NCBI RefSeq assembly: GCF_000982415.1 | Contig: NZ_LANI01000031.1 | Location: 1-64,000, forward strand | Length of the DNA stretch: 64,000 bases | Source: Kiloniella litopenaei | GTDB lineage: Bacteria > Pseudomonadota > Alphaproteobacteria > Kiloniellales > Kiloniellaceae | Direction of reading: 5' to 3' | Part shown: one piece after another, positions 51,343 to 60,934 of the stretch | Layout: the number at the start of each line of letters is the position of its first letter | Position numbering within the stretch: position 1 is the first letter of the stretch | Program-made: the position numbers and the translations under genes | Notes under the pieces: generated by a model | What the model was told of the DNA's origin: nothing | Databases searched by the model: none | Seen by the model: the letters and a program-made list of their open reading frames with translations, nothing else

Positions 51343-51371
51343 TTGACCTGAAACGAGAACCAAAGTAGAAC
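51343..51371 (+). promoter_or_regulatory. lexA promoter with alphaproteobacterial LexA box
   Basis: TTGACC (51343-51348) and TAGAAC (51366-51371) with a 17-bp spacer form a plausible promoter. GAAC-N7-GAAC (51357-51360, 51368-51371), the complement of GTTC-N7-GTTC, covers the -10 box, so LexA would repress its own gene. A weaker GTTC-N7-ATTC (51392-51406) lies downstream. Confidence 0.8.
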
Positions 51372-51398
51372 AAAAAATATGTTTTTGTTTTGTTCTAC
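51365..51398. repeat. Inverted repeat in the lexA leader
   Basis: GTAGAACAAAA (51365-51375) and TTTTGTTCTAC (51388-51398) are perfect 11-bp inverted copies with a 12-bp spacer. Each copy holds one GAAC/GTTC half-site. It may offer a second LexA contact or form an mRNA hairpin 5' of lexA. Confidence 0.7.
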
Positions 51399-51431
51399 AG
51401 AAATTCAAGTCTGTATTTCGGGGGAATTTTA

Positions 51432-52133
51432 ATGCTGACCAAGAAACAACGTGAGCTATTGCTTTACATTCGGGATCATTTGACCCGAACCGGGGTTTCA
51501 CCGTCTTTTGACGAGATGAAGGATGCATTGGAATTAAAGTCAAAATCCGGTATTCATCGCCTGATTACAGCCTTGGAAGAACGTGGTTTTATTCGCAGGC
51601 TTGCGCACAGGGCACGTGCTGTTGAAATACTGAGACTACCTGAAGATCTGGGGCCAGTACCTCAACAACAGGAACATGATGCTCTGAACCATAAAAACAA
51701 TCCTCTGCTCAACAAAAACATCGAAGCAGCCAACCAGTCATCTGATGAAACTGTTCAACTACCTCTCTATGGGAAAATCGCAGCCGGTACACCTATTGAA
51801 GCCCTGAGTGACCCAGCTAACTATGTTGATGTCCCTCTGAACCTTTTGGGTAATGGTGATCACTACGCACTTACCGTCGAAGGAGATTCCATGATTGAGG
51901 CAGGTATCCTTGATGGCGATACCGTACTCATCAAAAGATGCGACACCGTCGAAAATGGTCAGATCGGTGTAGCTTTTGTAGATAATGCAGAAGCCACCCT
52001 CAAACATGTCAGACGTCAAAGTGGCAAAATTGAGTTGGAACCAGCGAATGCCGCCTATGAAACCAAAACCTACGAAGCTGGTAGAGTTCAAGTTCAAGGC
52101 AAACTCGTCGGCCTACTAAGAATTTATAATTAA
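51432..52133 (+). CDS. lexA: SOS repressor LexA
   Basis: 233 residues from the ATG at 51432 (MLTKKQRELLLYI). The longer frame starting at 51390 runs back through the operator region and is not the gene start. The winged HTH occupies 1-65 with SKSGIHRLITALEERGFI for DNA recognition. Autocleavage residues are visible: A118-G119 cleavage site (KIAAGT), S153 (EGDSMIEAGI) and K191 (EATLKHV). The repressor is inactivated by RecA-stimulated self-cleavage. The linker (about 70-110) is Asn/Gln-rich. It follows moeA and diverges in direction from comEC, whose 3' end is 40 nt away. Confidence 0.97.
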   Translation: MLTKKQRELLLYIRDHLTRTGVSPSFDEMKDALELKSKSGIHRLITALEERGFIRRLAHRARAVEILRLPEDLGPVPQQQEHDALNHKNNPLLNKNIEAANQSSDETVQLPLYGKIAAGTPIEALSDPANYVDVPLNLLGNGDHYALTVEGDSMIEAGILDGDTVLIKRCDTVENGQIGVAFVDNAEATLKHVRRQSGKIELEPANAAYETKTYEAGRVQVQGKLVGLLRIYN

Positions 52134-52172
52134 CAATCTGTTACAGGTAGTTTATAACAAATAGCTTAAGTA

Positions 52173-54287
52173 TTAATCACCTCTATTCCATGGGCGATCG
52201 CCAACAAATTCACTGACCCTGTGTATCGTCAGCATCTCCCCTGTAAGAAATATGCTATGCACGCCACCTTTTCTCAATTTCCAATAGCCTAGCGTGGGAT
52301 AATCGTCGCCCACCCTACTCCTGTTATTGCACCACCCGGGAACTTGGTGTTTTGGCGCAATAAGAAACAGTCCCTGATTACAGTCCTCTGGAAAAGCCGT
52401 ACCGTCTTTTATTAAAGAAACCACCATTCCCTGCAATGTTAGGTGACAGGATTCTGCGTCACATTTCAGGTAATCACGGGATAACTCATCCCAGGATTTC
52501 AAATGGTTCAAAGCAAGATCCTGCTTCCAGATCCGTGAAACAAATCTCGAGCGCTTTGTACTATTAAGATACAGTGTATCATTTATGGTAATGCCAACTA
52601 ACTGATTTTTCGGGTCAACTAAAATATCAGGTTTTTCTATAAACACATTGATATGAATAACAAATAACAAAACAGGAACACCCCCATACCACCTGAGTTT
52701 TGTTTTAATAAGGCACAGCCAAATACCACCAAATGTTACAATCGCCAGCACAGAAACAGGAAAAGCAGCTAACCGCCATTCTCCATAAGGAATATGAGCA
52801 ACCATCCGCGCTACCCACAACAAGAACTCAAACGCCTGTCCCAACACCTGAATAATTAATCCTTCTGCCCCTAAAGGCAGCAGGACATAACAAATTAAAA
52901 CCAATGGCATTAAGACCAAGGCCGTAAAGGGAACGGCTACCAGGTTTGCAAGAATCCCGAACAAAGGCAGGCTGTGAAAATGATAGAGAACAAAGGGTGC
53001 GGTCGCTAACGAAGCAACAAGAGAGCAATAACAGGTTAACTTTATGTTGTGTAAGAGTTTCCCAATAAATTTCTGCTCAGGCTTTTTCTGGGAATAGCGT
53101 TCAAAAAAAGCAACAAGTGCCAACACAGCAGAAAATGACATCTGAAAACTGGCTGAAATCAAAACTTCCGGATAGATCAATAACAAGAATACCGCCGCCA
53201 CAGAAACAGTTCTAATGGAAAGCGCCTTACGATCCAGCACGACAGCTGTCAAACTCACGGCGACCATGATAAATGCCCGTTGAGCTGACAGCGGATGATT
53301 GATCAACAACAAATAGAAAAAACAAAAAACAATCGCGGCCACTGCCGCAATCTTTTTAATTGGAAAGTTCAACGCGACACGAGGAAACAAAGCTAAAATA
53401 AAGCGAATAACAAAAAAAAGAATTCCAGCCATTAAGCCCATATGCAACCCGGAAATGGCGAGAAGATGAGCCAAACCTGCATCGCGGATTTCTTCTTTGG
53501 TTCCTTTCGAAAGGCCCCCCTTTTGTCCTGTTAAAAATGTCACAACGAGATCCTTTTGATCTCCGTCCAGATGTTTACCTACTTTTCTGACAATTGAATT
53601 TCGAACTTCTGCCGCCTTCATTCCTATGTAATTATCGATATATTGCTTGTCGTTCGGTGGTTGCTCTTCAGCAACCTTTACCTTGCCAAGAATATATCCA
53701 ATTGCACCGATCTTCTGATAATAAGCATGCCTTGCATAGTTAAATCCACCGGGAATATTGGGGCGCGATGGTGGTTGAATAACAGCAAGAACCCGCACCC
53801 GCATGCCTACGCGGATGTTTTCCTGTTCCAGGTTCGACTTCAAGCGGATGATATCGGGCGTACTGAGCCACTTGAAAGCTTTTCCGGTCAAATTATCCAG
53901 TAAATACCTCTGCCCCGGTGAACTTGGTTCTATTTGAATAATCCGCCCTTCGAAGTAGCTGGGACCAAATTCTCGTTCAACAATGGGCGCGGCCACGCTA
54001 TCGGTTCTGTAGGCTGCAGATGCAAACCCGGTGGAAGCTAGGGCAGCAGCAATCAAAAAGTACTTTACCAGTACATATGTAGCTTCAGACAAACCATGTA
54101 ACGTAGCAGCTGAATGAAAGAAAATTCCCCCTAGAACCATCCCCCATAATCCTAGAGAAGTCACAAACGACAACGTTAGGCTTGGTTCAAAGGGCAGTGA
54201 AAAATAAAGGCCAATTCCCACCCCGATAAAGACAGGAAACCAGTTGGCAAAAGCACCTTGCTCGTTGGTAAAAACCTTTGACGACAC
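52173..54287 (-). CDS. comEC: ComEC/Rec2-family DNA uptake channel protein
   Basis: 704 residues. After two or three membrane helices and an OB-like region (about 95-200, DUF4131), the Competence domain (about 240-510) has HLLAISGLHMGLMAGILFF and INHPLSAQRAFIMV. The C-terminal part has no HxHxDH motif, so the metallo-beta-lactamase nuclease domain of full ComEC is missing or degenerate, as in most alphaproteobacteria; it ends GDRPWNRGD. The GTG start is backed by a strong Shine-Dalgarno (AAGGAGGGA). It is expected to move single-stranded DNA across the inner membrane. Confidence 0.9.
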   Translation of the reverse strand: MSSKVFTNEQGAFANWFPVFIGVGIGLYFSLPFEPSLTLSFVTSLGLWGMVLGGIFFHSAATLHGLSEATYVLVKYFLIAAALASTGFASAAYRTDSVAAPIVEREFGPSYFEGRIIQIEPSSPGQRYLLDNLTGKAFKWLSTPDIIRLKSNLEQENIRVGMRVRVLAVIQPPSRPNIPGGFNYARHAYYQKIGAIGYILGKVKVAEEQPPNDKQYIDNYIGMKAAEVRNSIVRKVGKHLDGDQKDLVVTFLTGQKGGLSKGTKEEIRDAGLAHLLAISGLHMGLMAGILFFVIRFILALFPRVALNFPIKKIAAVAAIVFCFFYLLLINHPLSAQRAFIMVAVSLTAVVLDRKALSIRTVSVAAVFLLLIYPEVLISASFQMSFSAVLALVAFFERYSQKKPEQKFIGKLLHNIKLTCYCSLVASLATAPFVLYHFHSLPLFGILANLVAVPFTALVLMPLVLICYVLLPLGAEGLIIQVLGQAFEFLLWVARMVAHIPYGEWRLAAFPVSVLAIVTFGGIWLCLIKTKLRWYGGVPVLLFVIHINVFIEKPDILVDPKNQLVGITINDTLYLNSTKRSRFVSRIWKQDLALNHLKSWDELSRDYLKCDAESCHLTLQGMVVSLIKDGTAFPEDCNQGLFLIAPKHQVPGWCNNRSRVGDDYPTLGYWKLRKGGVHSIFLTGEMLTIHRVSEFVGDRPWNRGD

Positions 54288-54596
54288 AAAACAATCCCTC
54301 CTTTTGTCAGTTTATTACAACAAAAGGGAAAAACATCATCTTTTTTCAACTCACTCGAATTATTGTCCGTCTTTTATCTGTATCAATCTTGGTATTATGT
54401 AGAAAAACCATAACAATAATATGGTAAAGCACTACAATTAGGCTCTACCTATTTGCGAGATAGGTAACAATGTGCTACATCTCCGGCGAAACAAAGTCTT
54501 TGGTATACAGGTAGAGAGTTTACCCAAACTTCACAGGCACCGGATACCCCTCGCTAAGACTAACACCCAAAACCTCTGGATTATCGGAAGATCGTC
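54288..54596. other. Divergent comEC-gltX intergenic region with stem-loop
   Basis: 309 bp. A hairpin, TACCTAT (54446-54452) with ATAGGTA (54460-54466), sits inside a weaker outer pairing AGCAC (54428-54432) and GTGCT (54472-54476). It lies about 120-170 nt before gltX and may belong to the gltX 5' leader. I see no consensus promoter, T-box or known riboswitch. Confidence 0.5.
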
Positions 54597-56012
54597 ATGA
54601 GCCATCCCACGAAACAGGTCGTGACCCGTTTTGCACCTTCACCTACTGGATTTCTTCATATTGGTGGCGCACGTACAGCCCTCTTTAATTGGCTTTTTGC
54701 CAAACACCATGGTGGTAAATATTTACTGCGGATTGAAGATACTGACCGCAAACGTTCAACGCCCGAGGCCATCGAGGCTATTATTGATGGCCTGGACTGG
54801 TTGGGACTGAAACATGATGATGAAATTACCTATCAATTTGCCCGCGCAGAAAGACACCAGCAAGTTGCTCAGAAACTCTTGTCCGAAGGCAAAGCCTATT
54901 ATTGTTATTGTAGCCCGGAAGAACTGACCGAAATGCGCGAAACAGCGCGTGCCGAAGGTCGTCCAATGAAATACGATGGTCGTTGGCGTGATCGCCCTGC
55001 TTCAGACGCTCCCGAAGGTGTTAAACCTGTCGTGCGCCTGAAAATGCCGCAGGAAGGCGAAACGCTTATTAAAGACCTTGTTCAAGGTGACGTCACAGTA
55101 GCCAACAGCCAACTTGATGATATGGTTCTGCTAAGAGCTGATGGCACCCCCACTTATATGCTGTCTGTTGTTGTTGATGACCATGACATGGGAATCACAC
55201 ACATTATCCGCGGCGATGATCACCTAACAAATGCTTTCAGGCAAACACAGCTTTTCAAAGCGATGGACTGGGAACTGCCTAATTTTGCCCATATCCCCCT
55301 CATCCACGGTGCAGACGGTGCTAAACTTTCAAAACGCCACGGCGCTCTGGGTGTAGAGGCCTACCGCGATGAAATGGGATACTTGCCCGAAGCCTTGCGA
55401 AATTACTTACTTCGTTTGGGCTGGGGACATGGCGACGAGGAAGTAATCTCGACTGAACAGGCCATTAAATGGTTTGATATAGACGGCGTTGGTAAATCAC
55501 CATCTCGCTTTGACTTTGCCAAGCTTGAGAATTTGAACGGCATCTATATCCGCAATTCAGATGATAGCTATCTGGCAAATATTATCTCTCCCCTCATTTG
55601 CGAGAAAGAAGGGGTTACAGTATCGGCAGGACAAAAAGCTGTTCTGATCAAAGGAATGTCTGGCCTGAAAGAACGAGCAAAAACAATTATCGATCTTGCA
55701 GAAAGTGCAGCTTTTTACGTTAAAAGCCGCCCCTTGCAACTGAACGATAAAGCCAAAAAACTTCTGTCAGACGAAGGCAAAGAAAACCTGAAGAATCTTT
55801 TACCTGCCCTGCAAAACCTAGCAACTTGGGAAGAAAACCTTCTGGAAAATACAGTGAAAAGCTTCGCTGAAGAAAATGAATTAAAGCTTGGCAAGGTTGC
55901 CCAGCCATTACGCGCTGCACTCAGTGGATCCAATGTTTCCCCGGGGATCTTTGAAGTCATGGCAATTCTTGGCAAAGACGAATCAATTAACAGAATTACG
56001 GATCAAATTTGA
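54597..56012 (+). CDS. gltX: Glutamyl-tRNA synthetase
   Basis: 471 residues, class I synthetase: HIGH signature in [21 protein letters not shown] (about 12-32), KMSKS-equivalent AKLSKRHG near 241, and [20 protein letters not shown]. It charges tRNA-Glu, and possibly tRNA-Gln if a second GltX or an amidotransferase pathway exists, which cannot be judged here. The C-terminal anticodon-binding region is of the bacterial helical-cage type. It lies 110 nt before gltA. Confidence 0.98.
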   Translation: MSHPTKQVVTRFAPSPTGFLHIGGARTALFNWLFAKHHGGKYLLRIEDTDRKRSTPEAIEAIIDGLDWLGLKHDDEITYQFARAERHQQVAQKLLSEGKAYYCYCSPEELTEMRETARAEGRPMKYDGRWRDRPASDAPEGVKPVVRLKMPQEGETLIKDLVQGDVTVANSQLDDMVLLRADGTPTYMLSVVVDDHDMGITHIIRGDDHLTNAFRQTQLFKAMDWELPNFAHIPLIHGADGAKLSKRHGALGVEAYRDEMGYLPEALRNYLLRLGWGHGDEEVISTEQAIKWFDIDGVGKSPSRFDFAKLENLNGIYIRNSDDSYLANIISPLICEKEGVTVSAGQKAVLIKGMSGLKERAKTIIDLAESAAFYVKSRPLQLNDKAKKLLSDEGKENLKNLLPALQNLATWEENLLENTVKSFAEENELKLGKVAQPLRAALSGSNVSPGIFEVMAILGKDESINRITDQI

Positions 56013-56047
56013 GGAAATAATTATTCAAAAATATTGCAGCGCACAAT

Positions 56048-56076
56048 TTGATCTTAAGTAGCAAAAGTATTATGCT
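56048..56076 (+). promoter_or_regulatory. Putative sigma-70 promoter of gltA
   Basis: TTGATC (56048-56053) and TATGCT (56071-56076) with a 17-bp spacer lie 47 nt before the gltA start, within the short gltX-gltA gap. The match is moderate. Confidence 0.55.
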
Positions 56077-56122
56077 GCTGCGCAACAAACCAGAATAATA
56101 ACAAAGAGCAGAGGTTCCAAAT

Positions 56123-57427
56123 ATGTCAGATACCGACAACAAAAATAGCGTTACCGTTACGGACAACCGCACCGGACACAGTTGGGATATGCCAATCCTT
56201 GAGGGCACTTGTGGACCGAATGTTATCGATGTTAGAAAACTTTACAGTGAATCTGGTTGTTTTACCTATGACCCCGGCTTCACTTCAACGGGTAGTTGTG
56301 ATTCCTCCATCACTTACATTGATGGAGATAAAGGTATATTGCGCCACAGAGGATACTCCATTGAAGATCTAGCCTCTAAAAGCGATTACATGGAAACATG
56401 CTATCTTCTTTTGAATGGTGAATTACCAACAAAAGCAGAATCAGACGAATTCAAAAATCAGATTACCTACCACACAATGCTGCACGAGCAGATGTTGAAT
56501 TTCTATCGCGGTTTCCGTCGTGATTCACATCCAATGTCAATCATGGTTGGTGTTGTAGGTGCTCTATCGGCGTTCTATCACGATTCAACAGATATTCGTG
56601 ACCCGCAACAGCGTTTGATCGCATCACACCGTCTTATAGCCAAGATGCCAACCATTGCGGCTTATGCTTATAAATATTCCATTGGTCAGCCTTTTGTCTA
56701 TCCAAAGAACGATCTTAGCTATGCAGAAAACTTCCTTCATATGACCTTCTCGGTTCCTTGTGAAGAGTACAAAGCAAGCCCGGCCCTTGTTCGTGCAATG
56801 GATCGCATCTTTATTCTTCATGCTGATCACGAACAAAATGCTTCAACATCTACTGTTCGTATTGCAGGTTCAAGTGGCGCAAATCCATTTGCATGTATTG
56901 CAGCAGGTATCGCATCTCTCTGGGGACCAGCACATGGTGGTGCAAACGAAGCCGTCTTGAACATGCTTCAGCAGATTGGGCATAAAGATAACATCCCCAA
57001 ATTTATTGAACGCGCGAAAGACAAAAACGATCCATTCCGTTTGATGGGCTTTGGTCACCGCGTATACAAAAACTACGACCCTCGTGCATCGGTCATGCGT
57101 GAATCCTGTCACGAAGTTCTTGAAGAGCTCGGTATCAACGATCCACTCCTTGAACTGGCGATGGAACTTGAGAAAGTAGCAGTATCCGATCCATACTTTG
57201 CCGAAAAGAAGCTATTCCCGAATGTTGACTTCTATTCCGGTATCATCCTACGTGCCATGAACTTCCCGACATCTATGTTTACAGTTCTTTTCGCCTTGGC
57301 AAGAACCGTAGGTTGGGTTGCGCAGTGGAAAGAGATGATTGAAGATCCTGGACACAAAATCAGCAGACCCCGCCAACTTTATCTTGGCTCCGATGCAAGG
57401 GACTTTATTCCCGTAGATAAGCGGTAA
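56123..57427 (+). CDS. gltA: Citrate synthase (type II, hexameric)
   Basis: 434 residues. The N-terminal extension typical of Gram-negative type II enzymes is present, then [20 protein letters not shown], the active-site [12 protein letters not shown] and [14 protein letters not shown] histidines and the aspartate in [12 protein letters not shown]. It condenses oxaloacetate with acetyl-CoA produced by the PDH complex encoded earlier in the window. The gene ends at a strong terminator. Confidence 0.98.
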   Translation: MSDTDNKNSVTVTDNRTGHSWDMPILEGTCGPNVIDVRKLYSESGCFTYDPGFTSTGSCDSSITYIDGDKGILRHRGYSIEDLASKSDYMETCYLLLNGELPTKAESDEFKNQITYHTMLHEQMLNFYRGFRRDSHPMSIMVGVVGALSAFYHDSTDIRDPQQRLIASHRLIAKMPTIAAYAYKYSIGQPFVYPKNDLSYAENFLHMTFSVPCEEYKASPALVRAMDRIFILHADHEQNASTSTVRIAGSSGANPFACIAAGIASLWGPAHGGANEAVLNMLQQIGHKDNIPKFIERAKDKNDPFRLMGFGHRVYKNYDPRASVMRESCHEVLEELGINDPLLELAMELEKVAVSDPYFAEKKLFPNVDFYSGIILRAMNFPTSMFTVLFALARTVGWVAQWKEMIEDPGHKISRPRQLYLGSDARDFIPVDKR

Positions 57428-57490
57428 TTGATTAGACATAGAAACAAAGATCATTTGTAATATCAGTCAAAACTTTTGATCTTTTACTCT

Positions 57491-57525
57491 AAAAGCCAGC
57501 TGTAAAAATTCAGCTGGCTTTTTTG
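57491..57525 (+). terminator. Terminator of gltA
   Basis: AAAAGCCAGCTG (57491-57502) pairs with CAGCTGGCTTTT (57511-57522) around an 8-nt loop and is followed by further T. It is 63 nt after the gltA stop codon. Confidence 0.9.
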
Positions 57526-57671
57526 TATTCAAAATAAATGCTTTGAGATTAAAGAACTTGTTCTAAAGAATAACTGGATAATTTTATGCACCTCATAAAT
57601 TACCTGATAATTGATATTCCAACAGTAATCTTTACAGCATTCGCCTTACAAAGGCCTCTAATGACACAAAC

Positions 57672-57704
57672 AAAAAAGCGGCCTCTGGATCAGAGGCCGC
57701 TTTT
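57672..57704 (-). terminator. Terminator of the aapJQMP operon
   Basis: A 14-bp stem, AAAAGCGGCCTCTG (57674-57687) and CAGAGGCCGCTTTT (57691-57704), has a 3-nt loop. On the minus strand a T-run follows directly. It lies 18 nt past the aapP stop. Confidence 0.9.
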
Positions 57705-57722
57705 CATAAGAAACAGAAAGGA

Positions 57723-58496
57723 TCAATGCGCCAAAATTTGGCTCAAGAACTTCTGTGTTCTCTCGGACTGAGGATTATTAAAGAACTCTTCTGGTTCATT
57801 TTGCTCAATAATCTCACCGCCATCCATAAAGATAACTCTATCCGCAACCTTTCGTGCAAAACCCATTTCGTGGGTAACACAAAGCATTGTCATGCCAGTT
57901 TCAGCCAACTCAATCATTGTATCCAGAACCTCTGCAATCATCTCTGGATCAAGAGCAGATGTAGGCTCATCAAACAGCATAATGCGTGGGTTCATACAAA
58001 GGGAACGGGCAATCGCAACACGTTGTTGCTGACCACCAGAAAGTTGCCCTGGGAATTTCCCGGCCTGATCTGGAATTTTAACACGCTCCAGATAGTGCAT
58101 AGCAATTTCTTCAGCTTCTTTCTTTGGCATCTTGCGGACCCAAATTGGTGCAAGAGTACAGTTCTCAAGAACACTGAGATGCGGAAAAAGGTTAAAGTGC
58201 TGGAAGCACATACCAACTTCACGACGGATCGCATCGATGTTTTTGAGGTTACCTGTCAGTTCGATATTATCAACGATGATATCGCCCTGTTGATGCTCTT
58301 CCAAGCGGTTGATACATCGGATCAATGTGGATTTACCTGAACCGGAAGGACCACAGATAACAATCCGCTCCCCCCGTTGAACGTTCAGATTAATGTTTTT
58401 CAACACATGAAACTGGCCATACCACTTGTGAACACCGTTCAGCTGGATAGCCACTTCATCTGTTTTTTTCGAGGCATTGGCACTTGCATTACTCAT
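57723..58496 (-). CDS. aapP: General L-amino acid ABC transporter, ATP-binding protein AapP
   Basis: 257 residues: Walker [10 protein letters not shown] (about 52-60), Q-loop, signature LSGGQQQR, Walker [12 protein letters not shown] and the switch histidine in CVTHEMGF. It is of the polar amino-acid transporter ATPase type and energises the AapQM channel. It is the last gene of the aap operon, 15 nt after aapM. The 12-residue Ser/Ala/Asn-rich N-terminus precedes the fold. Confidence 0.95.
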   Translation of the reverse strand: MSNASANASKKTDEVAIQLNGVHKWYGQFHVLKNINLNVQRGERIVICGPSGSGKSTLIRCINRLEEHQQGDIIVDNIELTGNLKNIDAIRREVGMCFQHFNLFPHLSVLENCTLAPIWVRKMPKKEAEEIAMHYLERVKIPDQAGKFPGQLSGGQQQRVAIARSLCMNPRIMLFDEPTSALDPEMIAEVLDTMIELAETGMTMLCVTHEMGFARKVADRVIFMDGGEIIEQNEPEEFFNNPQSERTQKFLSQILAH

Positions 58497-58511
58497 AATA
58501 CCACGGGCTCC

Positions 58512-59621
58512 TTATCTTTTATGACCAGTGTGAAGTTTGTTTTCAAGCCATAGGCTGTAACGCGACATTGCAAAACAGGATATGAAGAACAACAGCGCAA
58601 TAAAGGCATACGTTTCCGGAGCCAAACCACGCCATTTAACATCAGCAACAGCAACCAAACCAATACCAATCAAGTCAAACAAACCGATAATTGATACAAG
58701 TGTGGTATCTTTGTAAAGACCGATAAATGTGTTCACAATCCCAGGAATAACAATGCGAAGTGCCTGCGGAAGAATGATCAGACGCATGGACTGCCAATAA
58801 CTTAGCCCCATTGCATCTGCACCTTCATATTGACCTTTCGGAATAGCCTGAAGACCGCCACGTATAACCTCTGCCATATAAGCAGAAGAGAACAAGGCAA
58901 CACCGATCAAAGCACGAAGTAATTTGTCAAAGTTCACACCTTCAGGCAGGAACAATGGCAGCATATTCGATGCCATGAAGAGAATAGTGATCAACGGCAC
59001 ACCGCGAATAAACTCGATAAAGCAAACACACAATGTCCGAACAATCGGCATATTTGAACGACGGCCAAGCGCCAAGACAATACCGATCGGCAACGAAGCC
59101 ACAATCCCAGTAACACCTAGAACCAGGGTTAATAACAATCCACCCCATTCGTCAGTATCAACAGTTTCAAGTCCCCAACCACCACTTAATAGGTAAAAAG
59201 CAATAAAAGGGAATACCGCTGAAAATAGTAGAAACTTTCCACGATGCGGAATGTTGTCAAACAATACCGGAACGATGGCAATTACCATCAAGATGAAGGT
59301 AAGGTTTGGGCGCCAATATTGATCTGTTGGATAAAGACCGTACATAAACTGGTGGAAGCGATCTCCGATCACAAGCCAACAAGCCCCACCAAGTGAACAG
59401 TCAGCCTTAGTTTCACCTGTAAAGGTAGCACCAGTAATAGACCAGAAAATTATGGCGGACAAAACATGGTAAAGGAAAAACACAGCCACCAGTGTCAGAA
59501 TGGTATTGCCAACACTCGAAAAAAGCCTCTTTCTAAACCATGCGATTAATCCTGCTTCCCCCAGGGGTGGTGGAAGATCAGGATGCTCACCAGGAGCATA
59601 TTGTTGTTCAGTTACACTCAT
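58512..59621 (-). CDS. aapM: General L-amino acid ABC transporter, permease AapM
   Basis: 369 residues with about eight membrane helices. The large periplasmic insert between the first helices (about 60-130, with cysteines in ADCSLGGACW) is a hallmark of the AapQ/AapM pair. The C-terminal permease core holds the EAA loop with EGADAMGLSYWQSMRLIILPQALR near 270-293. It pairs with AapQ to form the membrane channel. It starts 7 nt after aapQ ends. Confidence 0.95.
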   Translation of the reverse strand: MSVTEQQYAPGEHPDLPPPLGEAGLIAWFRKRLFSSVGNTILTLVAVFFLYHVLSAIIFWSITGATFTGETKADCSLGGACWLVIGDRFHQFMYGLYPTDQYWRPNLTFILMVIAIVPVLFDNIPHRGKFLLFSAVFPFIAFYLLSGGWGLETVDTDEWGGLLLTLVLGVTGIVASLPIGIVLALGRRSNMPIVRTLCVCFIEFIRGVPLITILFMASNMLPLFLPEGVNFDKLLRALIGVALFSSAYMAEVIRGGLQAIPKGQYEGADAMGLSYWQSMRLIILPQALRIVIPGIVNTFIGLYKDTTLVSIIGLFDLIGIGLVAVADVKWRGLAPETYAFIALLFFISCFAMSRYSLWLENKLHTGHKR

Positions 59622-59628
59622 GCTCCTC

Positions 59629-60825
59629 TTACCTTTCTACCAAACGAACGCGGTTATTATACCAGTTCATAAATGCTGAAATAAGCAAACTGATTGTTAG
59701 ATACACAAGCATCGTAACAAAAATCACCTCAATCGCCTGTCCTGTCTGGTTCAATGTCACACCACCAAAAGACTGCACAATATCAGGGTAACCAATGGCA
59801 ACCGCAAGAGAAGAGTTTTTGGTAAGGTTAAGATACTGACTGGTCATCGGAGGAATAATCACCCGAAGAGCCTGAGGAAGAATGATCAAGCGCATCGTCC
59901 AGCTAGGACGTAAGCCCAAAGCTTCAGATGCTTCAGTTTGTCCATGAGAAACAGACTGAATACCTGCACGAACAGTTTCTGCAACAAATGCTGCTGTATA
60001 GAGGCTCAAAGCAAACCAAAGTGCGGTAAATTCAGGTTTAATAACCACACCACCTTTGAAGTTAAAGCCTTTAAGTTCAGCATAAGCAAAATCGAGAGGA
60101 AAGCCTGTCACCGCAAAAGCCAAAAGCGGCAAACCGACAATCATCGCAGTATTTGTCATAAATACCGGATATATCTTACCAGTAGCGGCCTGTTTTTTCT
60201 TTGCCCAACGAGCAAAAAGGATACTCGCAACAATGGCAACAACCAGCATAACCGGTACCAGCATGAAACCATCTCCGGGAAGAGGCTCTGGTACAATAAG
60301 TCCACGCTTGTTCAGGATAAAGGTATCATTGAAAAGGGTTATGCTTTTCTTAACCGCTGGTAATCCTAGGAAAACCGCATACCAGAGGAGAATTTGCAGC
60401 AACAAGGGAACGTTACGTGTAAATTCAATATACCAATATACAATTCTACTTACTAACCAGTTTGGTGAAAGTCGCAAAACACCTAGAAAAACACCCAGGA
60501 TTGTTGCGGCAATGATTCCCAAAAAGGAAACCATCAAAGTGTTTAACAACCCAACTAGAAACACACGTCCATGTGTGTGAGTTGCCGTATATTCCATAAA
60601 AGGGGAAATGGCGATGTCGTATCCAGCAGCTGTATCAAGAAAAGCGAAACCAGTTTGAATACCGCGTTTTTCGATATTATGCGCTGTGTTAAAAACAATG
60701 AATACGAGGAATGCGCCAAGCAGGCCTATTACAAGAGCCTGGAAGAAAAGCGATCTAAACCGCTGATCCGAAAAGAGCGAAGCTCCACCCGACCCACGGG
60801 CATTTTGTGCAGTTTCAGCCGACAT
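59629..60825 (-). CDS. aapQ: General L-amino acid ABC transporter, permease AapQ
   Basis: 398 residues with about eight membrane helices and the extended N-terminal and central insert typical of AapQ. The EAA loop reads EASEALGLRPSWTMRLIILPQALRVIIPP near 308-336. It is the second gene of aapJQMP. A 109-nt gap with nested stem-loops separates it from aapJ, which probably lets the binding protein be made in excess of the channel. Confidence 0.95.
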   Translation of the reverse strand: MSAETAQNARGSGGASLFSDQRFRSLFFQALVIGLLGAFLVFIVFNTAHNIEKRGIQTGFAFLDTAAGYDIAISPFMEYTATHTHGRVFLVGLLNTLMVSFLGIIAATILGVFLGVLRLSPNWLVSRIVYWYIEFTRNVPLLLQILLWYAVFLGLPAVKKSITLFNDTFILNKRGLIVPEPLPGDGFMLVPVMLVVAIVASILFARWAKKKQAATGKIYPVFMTNTAMIVGLPLLAFAVTGFPLDFAYAELKGFNFKGGVVIKPEFTALWFALSLYTAAFVAETVRAGIQSVSHGQTEASEALGLRPSWTMRLIILPQALRVIIPPMTSQYLNLTKNSSLAVAIGYPDIVQSFGGVTLNQTGQAIEVIFVTMLVYLTISLLISAFMNWYNNRVRLVER

Positions 60826-60856
60826 ACTGCCTCCTAAATGCTTATTTTTATTAAAA

Positions 60857-60925
60857 TTAAAGCCTGTTTAGCTAAGGTAGGGCCACCAATACTGGCAGCC
60901 CTACGCATAGTAAATCAGGCTTTAA
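60857..60925 (-). other. Nested stem-loop between aapJ and aapQ
   Basis: Outer stem TTAAAGCCTG (60857-60866) with CAGGCTTTAA (60916-60925); inner stem GTAGGGC (60877-60883) with GCCCTAC (60898-60904). A T/A-rich tract follows on the minus strand. It lies 10 nt after the aapJ stop. It is a likely 3' stabiliser or partial terminator that raises aapJ over aapQMP expression. Confidence 0.75.
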
Positions 60926-60934
60926 TGTCTCGAC

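Larger units (their letters stand above)
57428..57722. other. Convergent gltA-aapP region
   Basis: About 295 bp of AT-rich DNA between converging genes. It holds the terminator of each gene (57491-57525 and 57672-57704) and nothing else recognisable. An open frame across it has no gene-like features. Confidence 0.6.

Noticed and set aside
57586-57771. A 61-codon plus-strand frame between gltA and aapP
   Set aside because: It includes the aap terminator and the 3' end of aapP on the other strand; no gene-like features.
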